Shown here: piece by piece, positions 1 through 8,650 of the stretch | Layout: the number at the start of each line of letters is the position of its first letter | Numbering within the stretch: the stretch's first letter is position 1 | Source: Pseudoalteromonas piratica | GTDB lineage: Bacteria > Pseudomonadota > Gammaproteobacteria > Enterobacterales > Alteromonadaceae | Assembly (NCBI RefSeq): GCF_000788395.1 | Contig: NZ_CP009889.1 | Span: 372,001-436,000 of the forward strand | Direction: 5' to 3' | Length of the DNA stretch: 64,000 nucleotides | Notes under the pieces: model-generated | Databases searched by the model: none | Seen by the model: the letters and a program-made list of their open reading frames with translations, nothing else | What the model was told of the DNA's origin: nothing | Program-made: the position numbers and the translations under genes

Positions 1-1530
1 GAATTCATTAACTTGCCAGAGGCTAAATACGATGTCGGTGAAAACCGTGAATTCCACGGCCGTGTATCGGTTAAATATGATGCGACGGAAGATTTAAGCT
101 TTATTGTTACTGCTGATGCAAATGATGCAGAGGGTGGCCTGCGTCCTTACACTACTTTAATTGATGAAATGCCAAATGGTGCTTACTACACAGGTATGCG
201 TTTTGGTAGTCCAACACCAACAGGACCATTACGTAACTCTGACGTTGCTGCAGACCCATACGACAATGCTACGGGTTCAATTGAAGTAACCGAAGTAACC
301 AATAAAGCCAGCGGTGTATCACTTACAACAAATTACAATATTTCAAATGAGCTTGGCGCAAAGTTTATTGTTAGTAATCGCTCATCTGAATATAAAGCAG
401 GCCTTGATGATGACAGCACAATTTATGCGCTTGATCATTATCCAGAGCGTGGTGAAGCGGATCAAACCTCAGTTGAATTACAATTAAATGGTTATTTAGG
501 ACAGTTTGATTTTGTTTCTGGCTTATATTGGTTTGAAGAAGAGGGCAGTAACCGACAAGGTGACGATTCTAGTTTTAACGGTGGCGCAAACTTACTCGAA
601 TTAGACCAAACGACAACGAGTAAAGCGGTATTTGTAAATGTTGGTTACGACATGACAGATGATTTACGTGTGTCAGGTGGTTTACGTTATACCCAAGATG
701 AGAAAGAAGCGATGGCAAACGTGGGAATTGGCCCAACGTATGCAAAAGACGATTGGAGTCAGTTGAGCTACGATTTATCAGCTAACTATACCCTTGAAAA
801 TGGCTTAAATGTTTACGGTAGTATTCAAAGTGGTTACCAAGGGGGTCAATTCCCTGCGCGTCCATATTGTCTATTTGGCGATCCAAATTGCTTTGTTGCA
901 ACCGATAATATTACCGCGGTTAACTACGAGGTCGGTTTAAAAGGCCAAGTAACTAGCGACTTTAGCATGAGCATTGCGCTATTTAATACAAACTACGACG
1001 ATTTACCATATCAAGTGAGTACCACATCTGAAGGTGGTTTTGATACGCGTAACTTAGTGGTGTCACAAACGTCACGTGGTATTGAGTGGGAAGGTACGGC
1101 ATACATTACCGATAACTTTAGTATTCATTCGAGCCTAGGTTATATGGATGTAGACGTTGATGAGCAAGCAGGTGTGAAACCGGTTGCGCCATTGACTCCT
1201 GACTTAACAGCATCTATTAGCCCTAACTATGAGTTTGCTCTCTCTGATGGTTCGTTAATCAATACGCGTATTGATTATTCATACCGCAGTGATATGTATG
1301 GTGAACCGAGCTCAGATCCAAATCGTCTGACAAAAGTAGAGTCGCGTGGTCTGGTTAACTTTACTGTTGGATACTCGCCAGCGAATGCTAACTGGCGTGT
1401 GGACTTATACGGTCGCAATATTTTTGATGAGCGTTATGATGACGCACGTTTAAATACTGGTGATTACGTATTGGTAATTAAGAGTAACGACGCAAGTGAG
1501 TTTGGTGTGCGTTATTCAATGACCTTCTAA
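1..1530 (+). CDS. TonB-dependent outer-membrane receptor, C-terminal part (5' end outside window)
   Basis: The frame is open from the first base to 1530, so this is the 3' part of a gene that starts before the window. The 509 visible residues are rich in alternating polar/aromatic strands ending in a C-terminal Phe (RYSMTF), as expected for the beta-barrel of a TonB-dependent receptor; phrases such as GGLRYTQDEKEA and the penultimate strand GRNIFDERY are characteristic of the family. The protein would sit in the outer membrane and import a siderophore, glycan or similar ligand using TonB energy. The plug domain and TonB box are not visible, so the substrate cannot be inferred. A strong terminator follows directly. 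Confidence 0.9.
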   Translation, partial: EFINLPEAKYDVGENREFHGRVSVKYDATEDLSFIVTADANDAEGGLRPYTTLIDEMPNGAYYTGMRFGSPTPTGPLRNSDVAADPYDNATGSIEVTEVTNKASGVSLTTNYNISNELGAKFIVSNRSSEYKAGLDDDSTIYALDHYPERGEADQTSVELQLNGYLGQFDFVSGLYWFEEEGSNRQGDDSSFNGGANLLELDQTTTSKAVFVNVGYDMTDDLRVSGGLRYTQDEKEAMANVGIGPTYAKDDWSQLSYDLSANYTLENGLNVYGSIQSGYQGGQFPARPYCLFGDPNCFVATDNITAVNYEVGLKGQVTSDFSMSIALFNTNYDDLPYQVSTTSEGGFDTRNLVVSQTSRGIEWEGTAYITDNFSIHSSLGYMDVDVDEQAGVKPVAPLTPDLTASISPNYEFALSDGSLINTRIDYSYRSDMYGEPSSDPNRLTKVESRGLVNFTVGYSPANANWRVDLYGRNIFDERYDDARLNTGDYVLVIKSNDASEFGVRYSMTF

Positions 1531-1551
1531 CGGAACAGTTATTTTACTAAT

Positions 1552-1577
1552 AAAAAGGCGCTTATGCGCCTTTTTTG
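1552..1577 (+). terminator. Rho-independent terminator of the TonB receptor gene
   Basis: Perfect GC-rich stem (AAAAGGCGC / GCGCCTTTT, loop TTAT) followed by a T run, 20 bases after the receptor stop codon. Confidence 0.9.
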
Positions 1578-2169
1578 TTTTTTAACTACCTACAGGTTAA
1601 ACCCAGTAAGGCAATCAGAAAATTGGCTGAAGTTTGTCGTGCAGCTTTTCTATCGTTACATGTGAAATCACCGAAAATAAAAGCAAATTTTAAGTGTGAG
1701 ACGGTGGCATAAAGTGCCACTTAGTTTGTTTACATTTTATTTACATTGAGTGGCGTATAAAATAATACTGATTAACTTAATAAAATTGCCAAAGCAATCA
1801 CGCTAACCATTTATCATTGTGTTATTTGATAAATAAAAGGCATGTTTAGGTTAGCACTCAAACCCTTTACTAAGACATTTTAGTGACTAAAACATATTGT
1901 TTTAAATGTAGTTTTTTTATCATTCTTTTTTATTATTTTAATTTTTCAGTTACAAATATTTACAATGCATAAACTATTTTTAAATAACTGCCATTTAGAT
2001 TTTAATAGCTAATTTTTGTATTTAGTAACCTTAATTAAGTATAAATCATACCCAAAACAACAACCTTTTATCGGTACAAATGTTAATAAGATGAAAATGA
2101 AAAATTGAACTGTGTATTTTTTGAGCTAGGTTTTTAGCAGTTATTAAAACCAAGCAACAAGGAAACGTC
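1578..2169. other. AT-rich intergenic region upstream of the subtilisin gene
   Basis: About 590 bases without a credible gene. It is very AT-rich with many T/A runs near 1900-2040, suitable for an upstream-element-rich promoter. I could not assign a specific -35/-10 pair, operator or RNA structure. The ribosome-binding site AAGGAAACGTC lies just before the 2170 ATG. Confidence 0.5.
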
Positions 2170-4026
2170 ATGTTTAAATATTCAAAAACAATGTTACTAA
2201 TAGCGTCTGTATGTTCAGCTAATTTTGCTTATGCAGACAGTGAAAAATTAATCCAAGTAAACGCCAGCAAACAAATCCCCAATAAATATATCGTGGTGTT
2301 TAAAACTGTTCCAACGAGTTTCGCGAATGTTGGTATAGCAGAACAAACAAGTCAAAATGTAGATAAAGTTCTCGGCAAATATGGGATAAAGGCTAATAAA
2401 GTTTTTGGTAACACGTTAAACGGTGCTCAGTATACGCTGTCAAAAGGTCAGCTAAAACAACTATTAAAAGAAGATTTGGTGCAATTTATTGAGCCTGAGC
2501 AAATTATTTCTATTGATCCACAAGTAGCGACTAACGCTAATCAATCTAATGCTATTTGGGGTTTAGACCGCATTGATCAACGCGATTTACCGCTTGATAG
2601 TAACTACCAGTATAATTTTGATGGCTCAGGTGTAACCGCTTATGTAATCGATACGGGTGTTCGTAATACGCATAACGAATTTGGCAATCGTGCTACAAGT
2701 GGTTGGGACTTTGTTGATAATGATTCGGATGCGTCTGACTGTAATGGTCATGGTACGCACGTAGCTGGCACAATTGGTGGCCAACAATACGGTGTTGCAA
2801 AAAACGTCAATATTGTTGGGGTTCGCGTGCTAGGGTGTAATGGCTCGGGCAGCACATCAGGTGTTATTGATGGCATTAATTGGGTGAAAAATAATGCCAG
2901 TGGCCCATCTGTAGCTAATATGAGTTTAGGTGGTGGTGCATCCACCGCAATTGACCAAGCAGTTGAGGCGGCGGTTGCTTCGGGTGTTAGTTTTGTTGTT
3001 GCAGCGGGTAACGATAACAGTAACGCGTGTAACTATTCACCGGCACGTGCTACAACGGCAATCACGGTGGGATCAACAACATCAAGTGATAGCCGTTCAA
3101 GCTTCTCTAACTATGGTACCTGTTTAGATATTTATGCGCCTGGTTCAAGCATAAAATCAGCTTGGTATAACTCTGATTCTTCAGAAAATACTATCAGTGG
3201 TACATCAATGGCAGCACCGCATGTTGCCGGTGTAGTTGCTCTTTATCTTGATGAAAATAGCAGCTTAACACCAGCTCAAATCGACAGTAAATTATCGGCG
3301 GGTGCGAGCAAAAATAAGGTATCTGATGCTAAATCGGGTTCACCTAACGAGTTATTGTTTGCGCTTGAAGGCACGGTTGATCCTGAGCCGCCAACAGTGA
3401 CTGAGTTAATTAAAGATCAAGCTGTTTCAGCATCAGGTGCTGCAAGCAGTGAAACTAACTACTTTGTTGATGTGCCTGCTGGACAGTCAAGTTTATCAAT
3501 CTCGCTTTCAGGTGGCCAAGGGGATGCGGACCTTTATGTAAAACAAGGCTCGGCGCCAACCACAGGTAGTTATGATTGTCGTCCTTATAAAAATGGCAAT
3601 AATGAAAGCTGTGAATTTAATACACCGGCTGCAGGTAAGTACTATGTCATGTTGCAGGGATACTCTGCGTATTCAGGTGCAAGCTTAGTGGCTACCTATA
3701 GTGCAGACTCTGGCTGCACGGATTGTTTGGATAACGGCGTGCCGCAAACTGATTTATCGGGCGCGGCAAATAGCCAAGTATTCTTCAAAATAGATGTTCC
3801 TGCGAATCAAACACTTACAGTGAGCACCGCTAATGGTAGTGGTGATGTGGATCTGTATGTTAAAAAAGGTTCACAACCAACAACATCTGATTATGAGTGT
3901 CGTCCTTATCGTTGGGGCAACAATGAATCTTGTAGTTTAAGCAGTGGTGCAACCGGTGGTACGTATCACATTTTATTAAATGCGTATTCTGCTTACTCAG
4001 GTGTAACGCTAACAGCGAGTTATTAA
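2170..4026 (+). CDS. Secreted subtilisin-like serine protease (S8) with inhibitor propeptide and two PPC domains
   Basis: 618-residue preproprotein. Residues 1-22 form a Sec signal peptide (cut near AYA-D). An I9-type inhibitor propeptide (about 35-115, with KYIVVFK) is followed by the catalytic domain with Asp161 (VIDTG), His194 (NGHGTHVAG), oxyanion Asn281 (AAGNDN) and Ser346 (GTSMAAPHVAG), close to proteinase K/aqualysin-type enzymes. Two bacterial pre-peptidase C-terminal (PPC) domains follow at about 415-510 and 525-618, each with a GDADLYVK or GDVDLYVK core and a CRPY..GNNESC cysteine pair. PPC domains are usually involved in secretion or substrate binding and are often removed during maturation. 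The expected role is an extracellular protease for protein scavenging. Start chosen for RBS AAGGA and signal peptide. Confidence 0.96.
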   Translation: MFKYSKTMLLIASVCSANFAYADSEKLIQVNASKQIPNKYIVVFKTVPTSFANVGIAEQTSQNVDKVLGKYGIKANKVFGNTLNGAQYTLSKGQLKQLLKEDLVQFIEPEQIISIDPQVATNANQSNAIWGLDRIDQRDLPLDSNYQYNFDGSGVTAYVIDTGVRNTHNEFGNRATSGWDFVDNDSDASDCNGHGTHVAGTIGGQQYGVAKNVNIVGVRVLGCNGSGSTSGVIDGINWVKNNASGPSVANMSLGGGASTAIDQAVEAAVASGVSFVVAAGNDNSNACNYSPARATTAITVGSTTSSDSRSSFSNYGTCLDIYAPGSSIKSAWYNSDSSENTISGTSMAAPHVAGVVALYLDENSSLTPAQIDSKLSAGASKNKVSDAKSGSPNELLFALEGTVDPEPPTVTELIKDQAVSASGAASSETNYFVDVPAGQSSLSISLSGGQGDADLYVKQGSAPTTGSYDCRPYKNGNNESCEFNTPAAGKYYVMLQGYSAYSGASLVATYSADSGCTDCLDNGVPQTDLSGAANSQVFFKIDVPANQTLTVSTANGSGDVDLYVKKGSQPTTSDYECRPYRWGNNESCSLSSGATGGTYHILLNAYSAYSGVTLTASY

Positions 4027-4045
4027 ACGCGCATTTTTCCATTCC

Positions 4046-4070
4046 AGCCAGCTTAATAGCTGGCTTTTTT
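4046..4070 (+). terminator. Rho-independent terminator of the subtilisin gene
   Basis: Stem AGCCAGC / GCTGGCT with a TTAATA loop and a T run, 20 bases after the stop. Confidence 0.9.
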
Positions 4071-4243
4071 AATGAATTAACGACTGTAATGGGATCCTCA
4101 GCTGCATTAATAAACAAAGATCAGCAAGGCTTTGTTGTTTGATAAAATGCGCCTTAATTTAAGAAGTGCTCATAACCTTTAAACCTATTTGAAAAAAGCT
4201 TCGTCTAATAAAGCGACATTAATAACAATAATAATGGAATAAG

Positions 4244-5617
4244 ATGATTATTAAGCGCTTAATTTTAGTATTGCTCTGTGTGTTTGCTTTTTTGGTTAAC
4301 AATGTGTCGGCCACTGAACACATGCAAAACTTGCAAAATATGTTAACGCCAGCGCAGATGAAAGAAGATATAACTGCATGGCAAGACTTTGTGAATAACA
4401 CTCACCCTGATTTAAGTATTCGCATTAAAAACCCTGCGGCATTTGACAAGTCTCTCACCGCATTTAAGCAGTCAATTACAAAACCAATGTCAGTGAATGA
4501 GTTTTTGTCAAAATTTGCGTTGTTGAATAGCCAATTTAATGATGCACATATGTTGGTTTTTACCCGCAGCCAAAAAGGCCTTGCAAAAGAAGTGATTAAT
4601 AATGGTGGGCTATTTCCTTTTGAAGTTACGGTTAAAAACGGCAAAGTGTACCTTGCAAGTTTACTTGGAGGGCAACACAGCCCGTTTGCAAAAGCGGAGG
4701 TGATTAGCATTAATGAAAAGCCAATTAAGGATATATACACCGATCTTATAGCGCGTATGTACGGGGATACGGTTAAGCACCGCGAACGTTTATTATCTGA
4801 TAAATTTGCACTGTTTTATTGGCTGTTTGTCAGTAAAGGAGAGCAATTTAAGCTAACGCTTCAAAATGGCAGCATCTCTCAAACGGTTGAAATGCCAGCA
4901 TCTAAAACATTACCTAAATCGTTTAATGGCAAATCATTTGAGCAAACTTTTAAGTTTGAAGTGTTAGATCAACAACAAGCGCTTTTAATCATTGATGCCT
5001 TTTGGTGGCGAGATAAACCGCGTTTTTATCAGTTTACGGAGAACGTTTTTAAACAACTGAAAGAAAAGCAAATTGAGCATCTGATTATTGATATTCGCAA
5101 TAACGGTGGTGGCGATGACGATATGTGGAAACAAGGCATTGTTAAGTACATTGCAAATAAACCATACCAACATACCAGCAAATATACGAAAAAAATCATT
5201 GCTAAATATATGGATGAAGGTGAGACAGAAGGTGATGTTGTCACCAAGGTATTTGATCGTTTTGAGCAGCCTGTAAACGATGAGCCGTTAAAGTTTAGCG
5301 GTAAAGTCTCGGTTGTAGTGGGAAGTTATACCTATTCATCGGCTATTTTATTTGCAAACACAATGCAGGATTTTGGTTTTGCTGAAATTGTAGGTGAAGC
5401 GTCTGCAGGATATTCATGGCAAACTGGGGGCATTCAATTTTTGACACTGCCAAACTCACAATTAAAAGCCGTAACGCCTCGTTTTTATTTAGTAAGACCA
5501 AATGGCAAACAACAAGGATTACCAGTAATTCCTAATAAAGCGTTTCAAGATGATGTGCTAAAGCCACAGCAGTTAATTAACACAATAATGAATGAATTTA
5601 ACGCGCCAGCTAACTAA
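4244..5617 (+). CDS. Secreted S41-family (C-terminal processing / tricorn-core) peptidase
   Basis: 457 residues with a signal peptide (1-23, ending VSA-TE) and RBS GGAATAAG. It has the S41 landmarks: an NDAH motif near residue 100, a strand ending in DIRNNGGGDDD at about 283-293, and a nucleophile segment SYTYSSAILFAN in which Ser365 is the likely catalytic serine, followed by GEASAGY. There is no obvious PDZ domain of normal size between the N-terminal helical part and the core. The family cuts peptides near their C-termini in the periplasm or outside the cell; the substrate here is unknown. Its stop lies only a few bases before repeat copy A, whose terminator it may share. Confidence 0.85.
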   Translation: MIIKRLILVLLCVFAFLVNNVSATEHMQNLQNMLTPAQMKEDITAWQDFVNNTHPDLSIRIKNPAAFDKSLTAFKQSITKPMSVNEFLSKFALLNSQFNDAHMLVFTRSQKGLAKEVINNGGLFPFEVTVKNGKVYLASLLGGQHSPFAKAEVISINEKPIKDIYTDLIARMYGDTVKHRERLLSDKFALFYWLFVSKGEQFKLTLQNGSISQTVEMPASKTLPKSFNGKSFEQTFKFEVLDQQQALLIIDAFWWRDKPRFYQFTENVFKQLKEKQIEHLIIDIRNNGGGDDDMWKQGIVKYIANKPYQHTSKYTKKIIAKYMDEGETEGDVVTKVFDRFEQPVNDEPLKFSGKVSVVVGSYTYSSAILFANTMQDFGFAEIVGEASAGYSWQTGGIQFLTLPNSQLKAVTPRFYLVRPNGKQQGLPVIPNKAFQDDVLKPQQLINTIMNEFNAPAN

Positions 5618-5623
5618 ATAAAA

Positions 5624-5658
5624 AAGCCTTTCCGTTGGTGTTTTGGAAAGGCTTATTT
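5624..5658 (-). terminator. Terminator of peptide mini-operon A (also ends the S41 gene)
   Basis: Ten-base stem AAGCCTTTCC / GGAAAGGCTT. On the minus strand the stem is followed by a long T run (GGCTTTTTTATTT); on the plus strand the T tract is weaker, so minus-strand termination is the main role and plus-strand termination of the S41 gene is possible. Confidence 0.85.
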
Positions 5659-5703
5659 TAATAATGTTTTATTCAGGTAAAACTGTTTAAACGTTTGCTT
5701 CAT
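5653..5703 (-). CDS. Possible 16-residue cationic peptide, copy A
   Basis: The minus-strand reading MKQTFKQFYLNKTLLK ends with a stop inside the terminator stem. AGGA lies 7 bases before the ATG; an in-frame ATG two codons upstream (5709) is too close to it. The frame is open in both repeat copies, with two amino-acid differences (K to T, L to H). It follows the second hydrophobic peptide by 16 bases. It may be a chance reading, since it is so short. Expression is not shown. Confidence 0.3.
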   Translation of the reverse strand: MKQTFKQFYLNKTLLK

Positions 5704-5719
5704 AGGCATATCCTAAGGG

Positions 5720-5860
5720 TTATTTTGTTAGCATATAAAAGCCGCTAATAGCTGCGCCAGTTAGAATTGCACTTGTCATTCCGGCAGTAATTAAACCTGC
5801 AATTACAAAGGTGCTAAGTGATGCGACCATTAAAATATCGACTGTGTTTGCATTGTTCAT
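5720..5860 (-). CDS. Small hydrophobic peptide, second gene of mini-operon A (46 aa)
   Basis: Starts MNNANTVDILMVASLSTFVI and ends with the sequence YMLTK. One central membrane-spanning stretch (about residues 9-43) is rich in Gly, Ala, Ser and Thr, with AGLITAGMTSAI resembling helix-packing small-residue motifs. It is clearly a paralogue of the upstream peptide: shared MN..N...IL, TFV.AGL..AGMT.AI.TGAAI and LTK. Two near-identical copies occur in the window. I recognise no family; bacteriocin-like, signalling, holin-like or transporter-accessory roles are all possible and unproven. Too short for ordinary ORF calling. A GCGAGAA-like Shine-Dalgarno precedes the ATG. Confidence 0.75.
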   Translation of the reverse strand: MNNANTVDILMVASLSTFVIAGLITAGMTSAILTGAAISGFYMLTK

Positions 5861-5886
5861 TTGCACATTCTCGCGCGTTAAATCAG

Positions 5887-6027
5887 TTATTTTGTTAATA
5901 AATAAGCGCTGCCAATAGCTGCACCAGTTACGATTGCGGTTGTCATACCTGCGCTTACTAAACCTGCAACGACAAATGTTGTTAAACCAGCAGCCATTAA
6001 AATTTCGATTGCGTTTGACGTGTTCAT
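5887..6027 (-). CDS. Small hydrophobic peptide, first gene of mini-operon A (46 aa)
   Basis: Begins MNTSNAIEILMAAGLTTFVV and ends GSAYLLTK; a single Gly/Ala-rich hydrophobic segment covers most of the peptide, with short polar N-terminus (two Asn, one Glu) and a C-terminal Lys. GGAAAGAG sits 3-10 bases before the ATG, a strong Shine-Dalgarno. The copy-B version encodes exactly the same protein, the only nucleotide difference being a silent GTA/GTT valine change, which argues that the ORF is translated and constrained. It precedes the paralogous second peptide by 26 bases. Function unknown. Confidence 0.8.
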   Translation of the reverse strand: MNTSNAIEILMAAGLTTFVVAGLVSAGMTTAIVTGAAIGSAYLLTK

Positions 6028-6114
6028 AATCTCTTTCCTATTCAGTGTAATGTGAGTAAAGCGTGTTGCTTGCGTTAAAGAATAGGGGAAGTATGAATCG
6101 ATTCCTGCCCTTTA

Positions 6115-6144
6115 TGATGTTTGGTCAAATAAGGTGATGTTTGG
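6115..6144 (-). promoter_or_regulatory. Direct-repeat regulatory site upstream of mini-operon A
   Basis: TGATGTTTGG occurs at 6115-6124 and again at 6135-6144, that is, two 10-bp repeats on the same face of the helix (20-bp spacing). The same pair exists in copy B and the duplicated unit ends at its outer edge. The layout is like tandem sites for a dimeric activator; LytTR-type regulators of peptide operons use similarly spaced repeats, but the binding protein here is unknown. Confidence 0.6.
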
Positions 6145-6220
6145 ATAATAATAGGGATAAAACTATTGGCTTAACGGAGATAGTTGTTAAGCCTAATTAA
6201 TTAATAAGTTGGGAATAAAG

Positions 6221-6244
6221 AAGGCCAGTATCACTGGCCTTTTT
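6221..6244 (-). terminator. Terminator of the BCCT transporter gene
   Basis: Nine-base stem AAGGCCAGT / ACTGGCCTT with a three-base loop, located just downstream of the BCCT stop on the minus strand and followed by CTTTATT there. Confidence 0.75.
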
Positions 6245-6255
6245 AATCACCGAAT

Positions 6256-8202
6256 CTAATCTCTTAATAGGTGTAAAAAGTGAAGGTGTTTTTCATATTG
6301 GTCGATTATATCGTTAATAACAGCTTGCTCTGTCCAGCCCATAATGTCGTAATCTTGTCCGCCCTCGGCTAAATGCACTTCAGCCCGGTAATACGTATTA
6401 CTTTGTTCATCATTGCTAAAATCGGGTTGGCAATGTTGTTTTTTCTGAACTCTGTAGCAAAAATCGTGTTCATCACCATGTTTTACTGAGAGCGTTAACC
6501 CATGCTCGCCTTTTGCGATACTTGCTTCGATATCACTCACATCAAGTTGTTCTTGGATCTTTTTAAACGCAGTTAACACGGTTGATTTTATGAACCTATC
6601 GACATTGTCTTTGCCAGGAGTAGAGAGAATATTATCAAGACGCGCTTGCCAATTGTCGTTTTCATTTTGAATCTGTGAAGATGTTGAACTTAATGACAAG
6701 CTTACTTGTTTAGCAGACTCAATTCGCAATGCTTTTGCTAGGCCATAACATGCAGCTAGCAGCACAAAGCTAAACGGTAAGGCACTGGCAATGGTCATTG
6801 TTTGCAGTGCTTCTAGCCCACCCACCATGGTAAGCGCAGCAGCCAGACTGCCAACACATATCGCCCAAAATAGCCTTTGCCAAACGGGTGTGTTACTACT
6901 GCCATTTGAGCTAAGCATATCAATAACCATGGCGCCTGAATCGCATGATGTTACGAAGAAGATCACAATCATAACAATAGACAATGACGTAAGTGCTGTT
7001 GACCATGGCAATGATTCAATAAACACAAATAAGCCGACAGCCGCATTGCTATTAACCATTTCCGCAAGACGAGAAAATCCGACTTCAGTTATTTGGTATA
7101 GCGCAGAGTTACCAAAAATAGTCATCCAAAGCAGGGTAAACGCGGTTGGTACAAGTAACACACCGATGATAAATTCTCTGATTGTGCGACCCTTAGAAAT
7201 TTTCGCAATAAAAAGGCCGACAAATGGTGCCCAAGCTAACCACCAACCCCAATAAAAGATTGTCCAACCGCCAATCCAACTCTTTTTTTCATAGGCAAAG
7301 AGGTTGAACGTATTCGATACAATATCTGATAAATAACTCCCAATATTTTGAATGTACGCTTGTAGCAAAAAGATAGTTGGCCCAACAATGAAAATCAGTA
7401 ACATCAGCAAAATTGCCAGGCCCATATTAAGTTCAGATAAGAATTTAATGCCTTTATCTAAACCTGTTGCCACAGAAATAGAAGCAAGCAATGTGATACC
7501 GAGCATAATCAATAATTGATTGGACTCATTCACTTCGATACTGAATAAGTAATTTAAGCCGGCATTGACCTGAGATGCACCTAACCCTAAAGATGTTGCC
7601 ACACCAAAAACAGTGCCGACAACAGCAAAAATATCAACTAAATGACCTGGCCAACCATAGATGCGATCACCAATAATTGGATGCAGTGCTGAGCGCAATG
7701 TCAGTGGTAAACCATGGCGGTAGCTAAAATAAGCTAAGATTAACGCTACAATGGCATAAATAGCCCAAGCATGAAGACCCCAGTGGAAGAAGGTCACCTT
7801 CATGGCTTCTTTTATTGCCGCAAGGGAGTTTACTTCAGCTGTTGGTGGTGCCAAGTAATGCATCACAGGTTCAGCAACGCCAAAAAACATCAACCCAATC
7901 CCCATACCTGCTGCAAATAACATTGATAACCAAGTGGCCATTGAGTAATCGGGCGTTGAGTGATCCGGGCCAAGTTTTATTGCGCCAAACTTAGACACAC
8001 CCAAATAAATTACAAATCCTAAAATGATTGCGACTGTTAAAACATAAAACCAACTGCCATTGGCTGTAATTTTAGCCTGAATAAAATTAAAGCTATTTGA
8101 TGCGATTTCGGGTGCAATAAACGCAAAGAGCAGTAATGTGAAGATACTAATTATTGCAGGTATAAAGACGGGCTTATTAATTTTATCATATGATAAATTC
8201 AT
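6256..8202 (-). CDS. BCCT-family betaine/choline/carnitine transporter
   Basis: 648 residues, about 12 membrane segments, with BCCT landmarks: the glycine stretch GMGIGLMFFGVAEP (99-112) that lines the cation/substrate site in BetP, the FHWGLHAWAIY segment (139-149), and the Trp-rich signature GGWTIFYWGWWLAWAPF (311-327). It resembles BetT-type members, including a long cytosolic C-terminal tail (about 510-648) thought in the family to sense osmotic state. It would import a compatible solute with Na+ or H+. It is monocistronic with its own terminator, and lies between the two 526-bp repeats, so recombination between them would delete it. Substrate cannot be told from sequence by eye. Confidence 0.92.
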   Translation of the reverse strand: MNLSYDKINKPVFIPAIISIFTLLLFAFIAPEIASNSFNFIQAKITANGSWFYVLTVAIILGFVIYLGVSKFGAIKLGPDHSTPDYSMATWLSMLFAAGMGIGLMFFGVAEPVMHYLAPPTAEVNSLAAIKEAMKVTFFHWGLHAWAIYAIVALILAYFSYRHGLPLTLRSALHPIIGDRIYGWPGHLVDIFAVVGTVFGVATSLGLGASQVNAGLNYLFSIEVNESNQLLIMLGITLLASISVATGLDKGIKFLSELNMGLAILLMLLIFIVGPTIFLLQAYIQNIGSYLSDIVSNTFNLFAYEKKSWIGGWTIFYWGWWLAWAPFVGLFIAKISKGRTIREFIIGVLLVPTAFTLLWMTIFGNSALYQITEVGFSRLAEMVNSNAAVGLFVFIESLPWSTALTSLSIVMIVIFFVTSCDSGAMVIDMLSSNGSSNTPVWQRLFWAICVGSLAAALTMVGGLEALQTMTIASALPFSFVLLAACYGLAKALRIESAKQVSLSLSSTSSQIQNENDNWQARLDNILSTPGKDNVDRFIKSTVLTAFKKIQEQLDVSDIEASIAKGEHGLTLSVKHGDEHDFCYRVQKKQHCQPDFSNDEQSNTYYRAEVHLAEGGQDYDIMGWTEQAVINDIIDQYEKHLHFLHLLRD

Positions 8203-8387
8203 AATAATTATTTCAACTCAAATTATGTTTTCGGGGGCATAAATTCAATTTGTTTGAATTTAATGAATATTATGATGGTTCTAGATTTATTTTAGTTGAA
8301 ATTTAGTTTGATTTAAAACTGTTTGAGATCAAATTAAAAAGCGTTGCAGTATTATCTTTAAACGTTTGTTTGGCTTATGACACAAAA

Positions 8388-8422
8388 AAGCCTTTCCGTT
8401 GGTGTTTTGGAAAGGCTTATTT
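8388..8422 (-). terminator. Terminator of peptide mini-operon B
   Basis: Same AAGCCTTTCC / GGAAAGGCTT stem as in copy A, with T6 following on the minus strand. Confidence 0.85.
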
Positions 8423-8467
8423 TAATAATGTTTTATTGTGGTAAAACTGTGTAAACGTTTGCTTCAT
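8417..8467 (-). CDS. Possible 16-residue peptide, copy B
   Basis: Reads MKQTFTQFYHNKTLLK; same start context (AGGA, 7-base spacer) and stop position inside the terminator stem as in copy A. Retention of the open frame across two diverged copies is the only support. Confidence 0.3.
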   Translation of the reverse strand: MKQTFTQFYHNKTLLK

Positions 8468-8483
8468 AGGCATATCCTAAGGG

Positions 8484-8624
8484 TTATTTTGTTAGCATAT
8501 AAATGCCGCCAATAGCTGCGCCAGTAAGAATTGCACTTGTCATTCCGGCAGTAATTAAACCTGCAATTACAAAGGTGCTAAGTGATGCGACTATAAAAAT
8601 ATCGACTGTGTTTGCATTGTTCAT
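8484..8624 (-). CDS. Small hydrophobic peptide, second gene of mini-operon B (46 aa)
   Basis: Counterpart of the 5720-5860 peptide. It differs at four residues (ILM to IFI near position 10-11, and SGF to GGI near the C-terminal end), all conservative hydrophobic or small changes, and keeps the Gly/Ala-rich core and YMLTK end. Unknown family. Confidence 0.75.
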   Translation of the reverse strand: MNNANTVDIFIVASLSTFVIAGLITAGMTSAILTGAAIGGIYMLTK

Positions 8625-8650
8625 TTGCACATTCTCGCGAGTTAAATCAG

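Larger units (their letters stand above)
5620..6145. repeat. 526-bp direct repeat, copy A (small-peptide mini-operon)
   Basis: This block recurs at 8384-8909 in the same orientation with a constant offset of 2764 bases and no indels; comparing by eye I counted about a dozen substitutions. It begins at a terminator hairpin and ends at a TGATGTTTGG direct-repeat pair, so the unit is a whole transcription unit read on the minus strand: control region, two 46-codon ORFs, one tiny ORF, terminator. The two copies flank the BCCT transporter gene. Confidence 0.97.

Noticed and set aside
6791..7255. 154-codon open frame antisense to the BCCT transporter
   Set aside because: The BCCT protein on the other strand is clearly homologous along its full length; the antisense frame has no RBS or recognisable fold.
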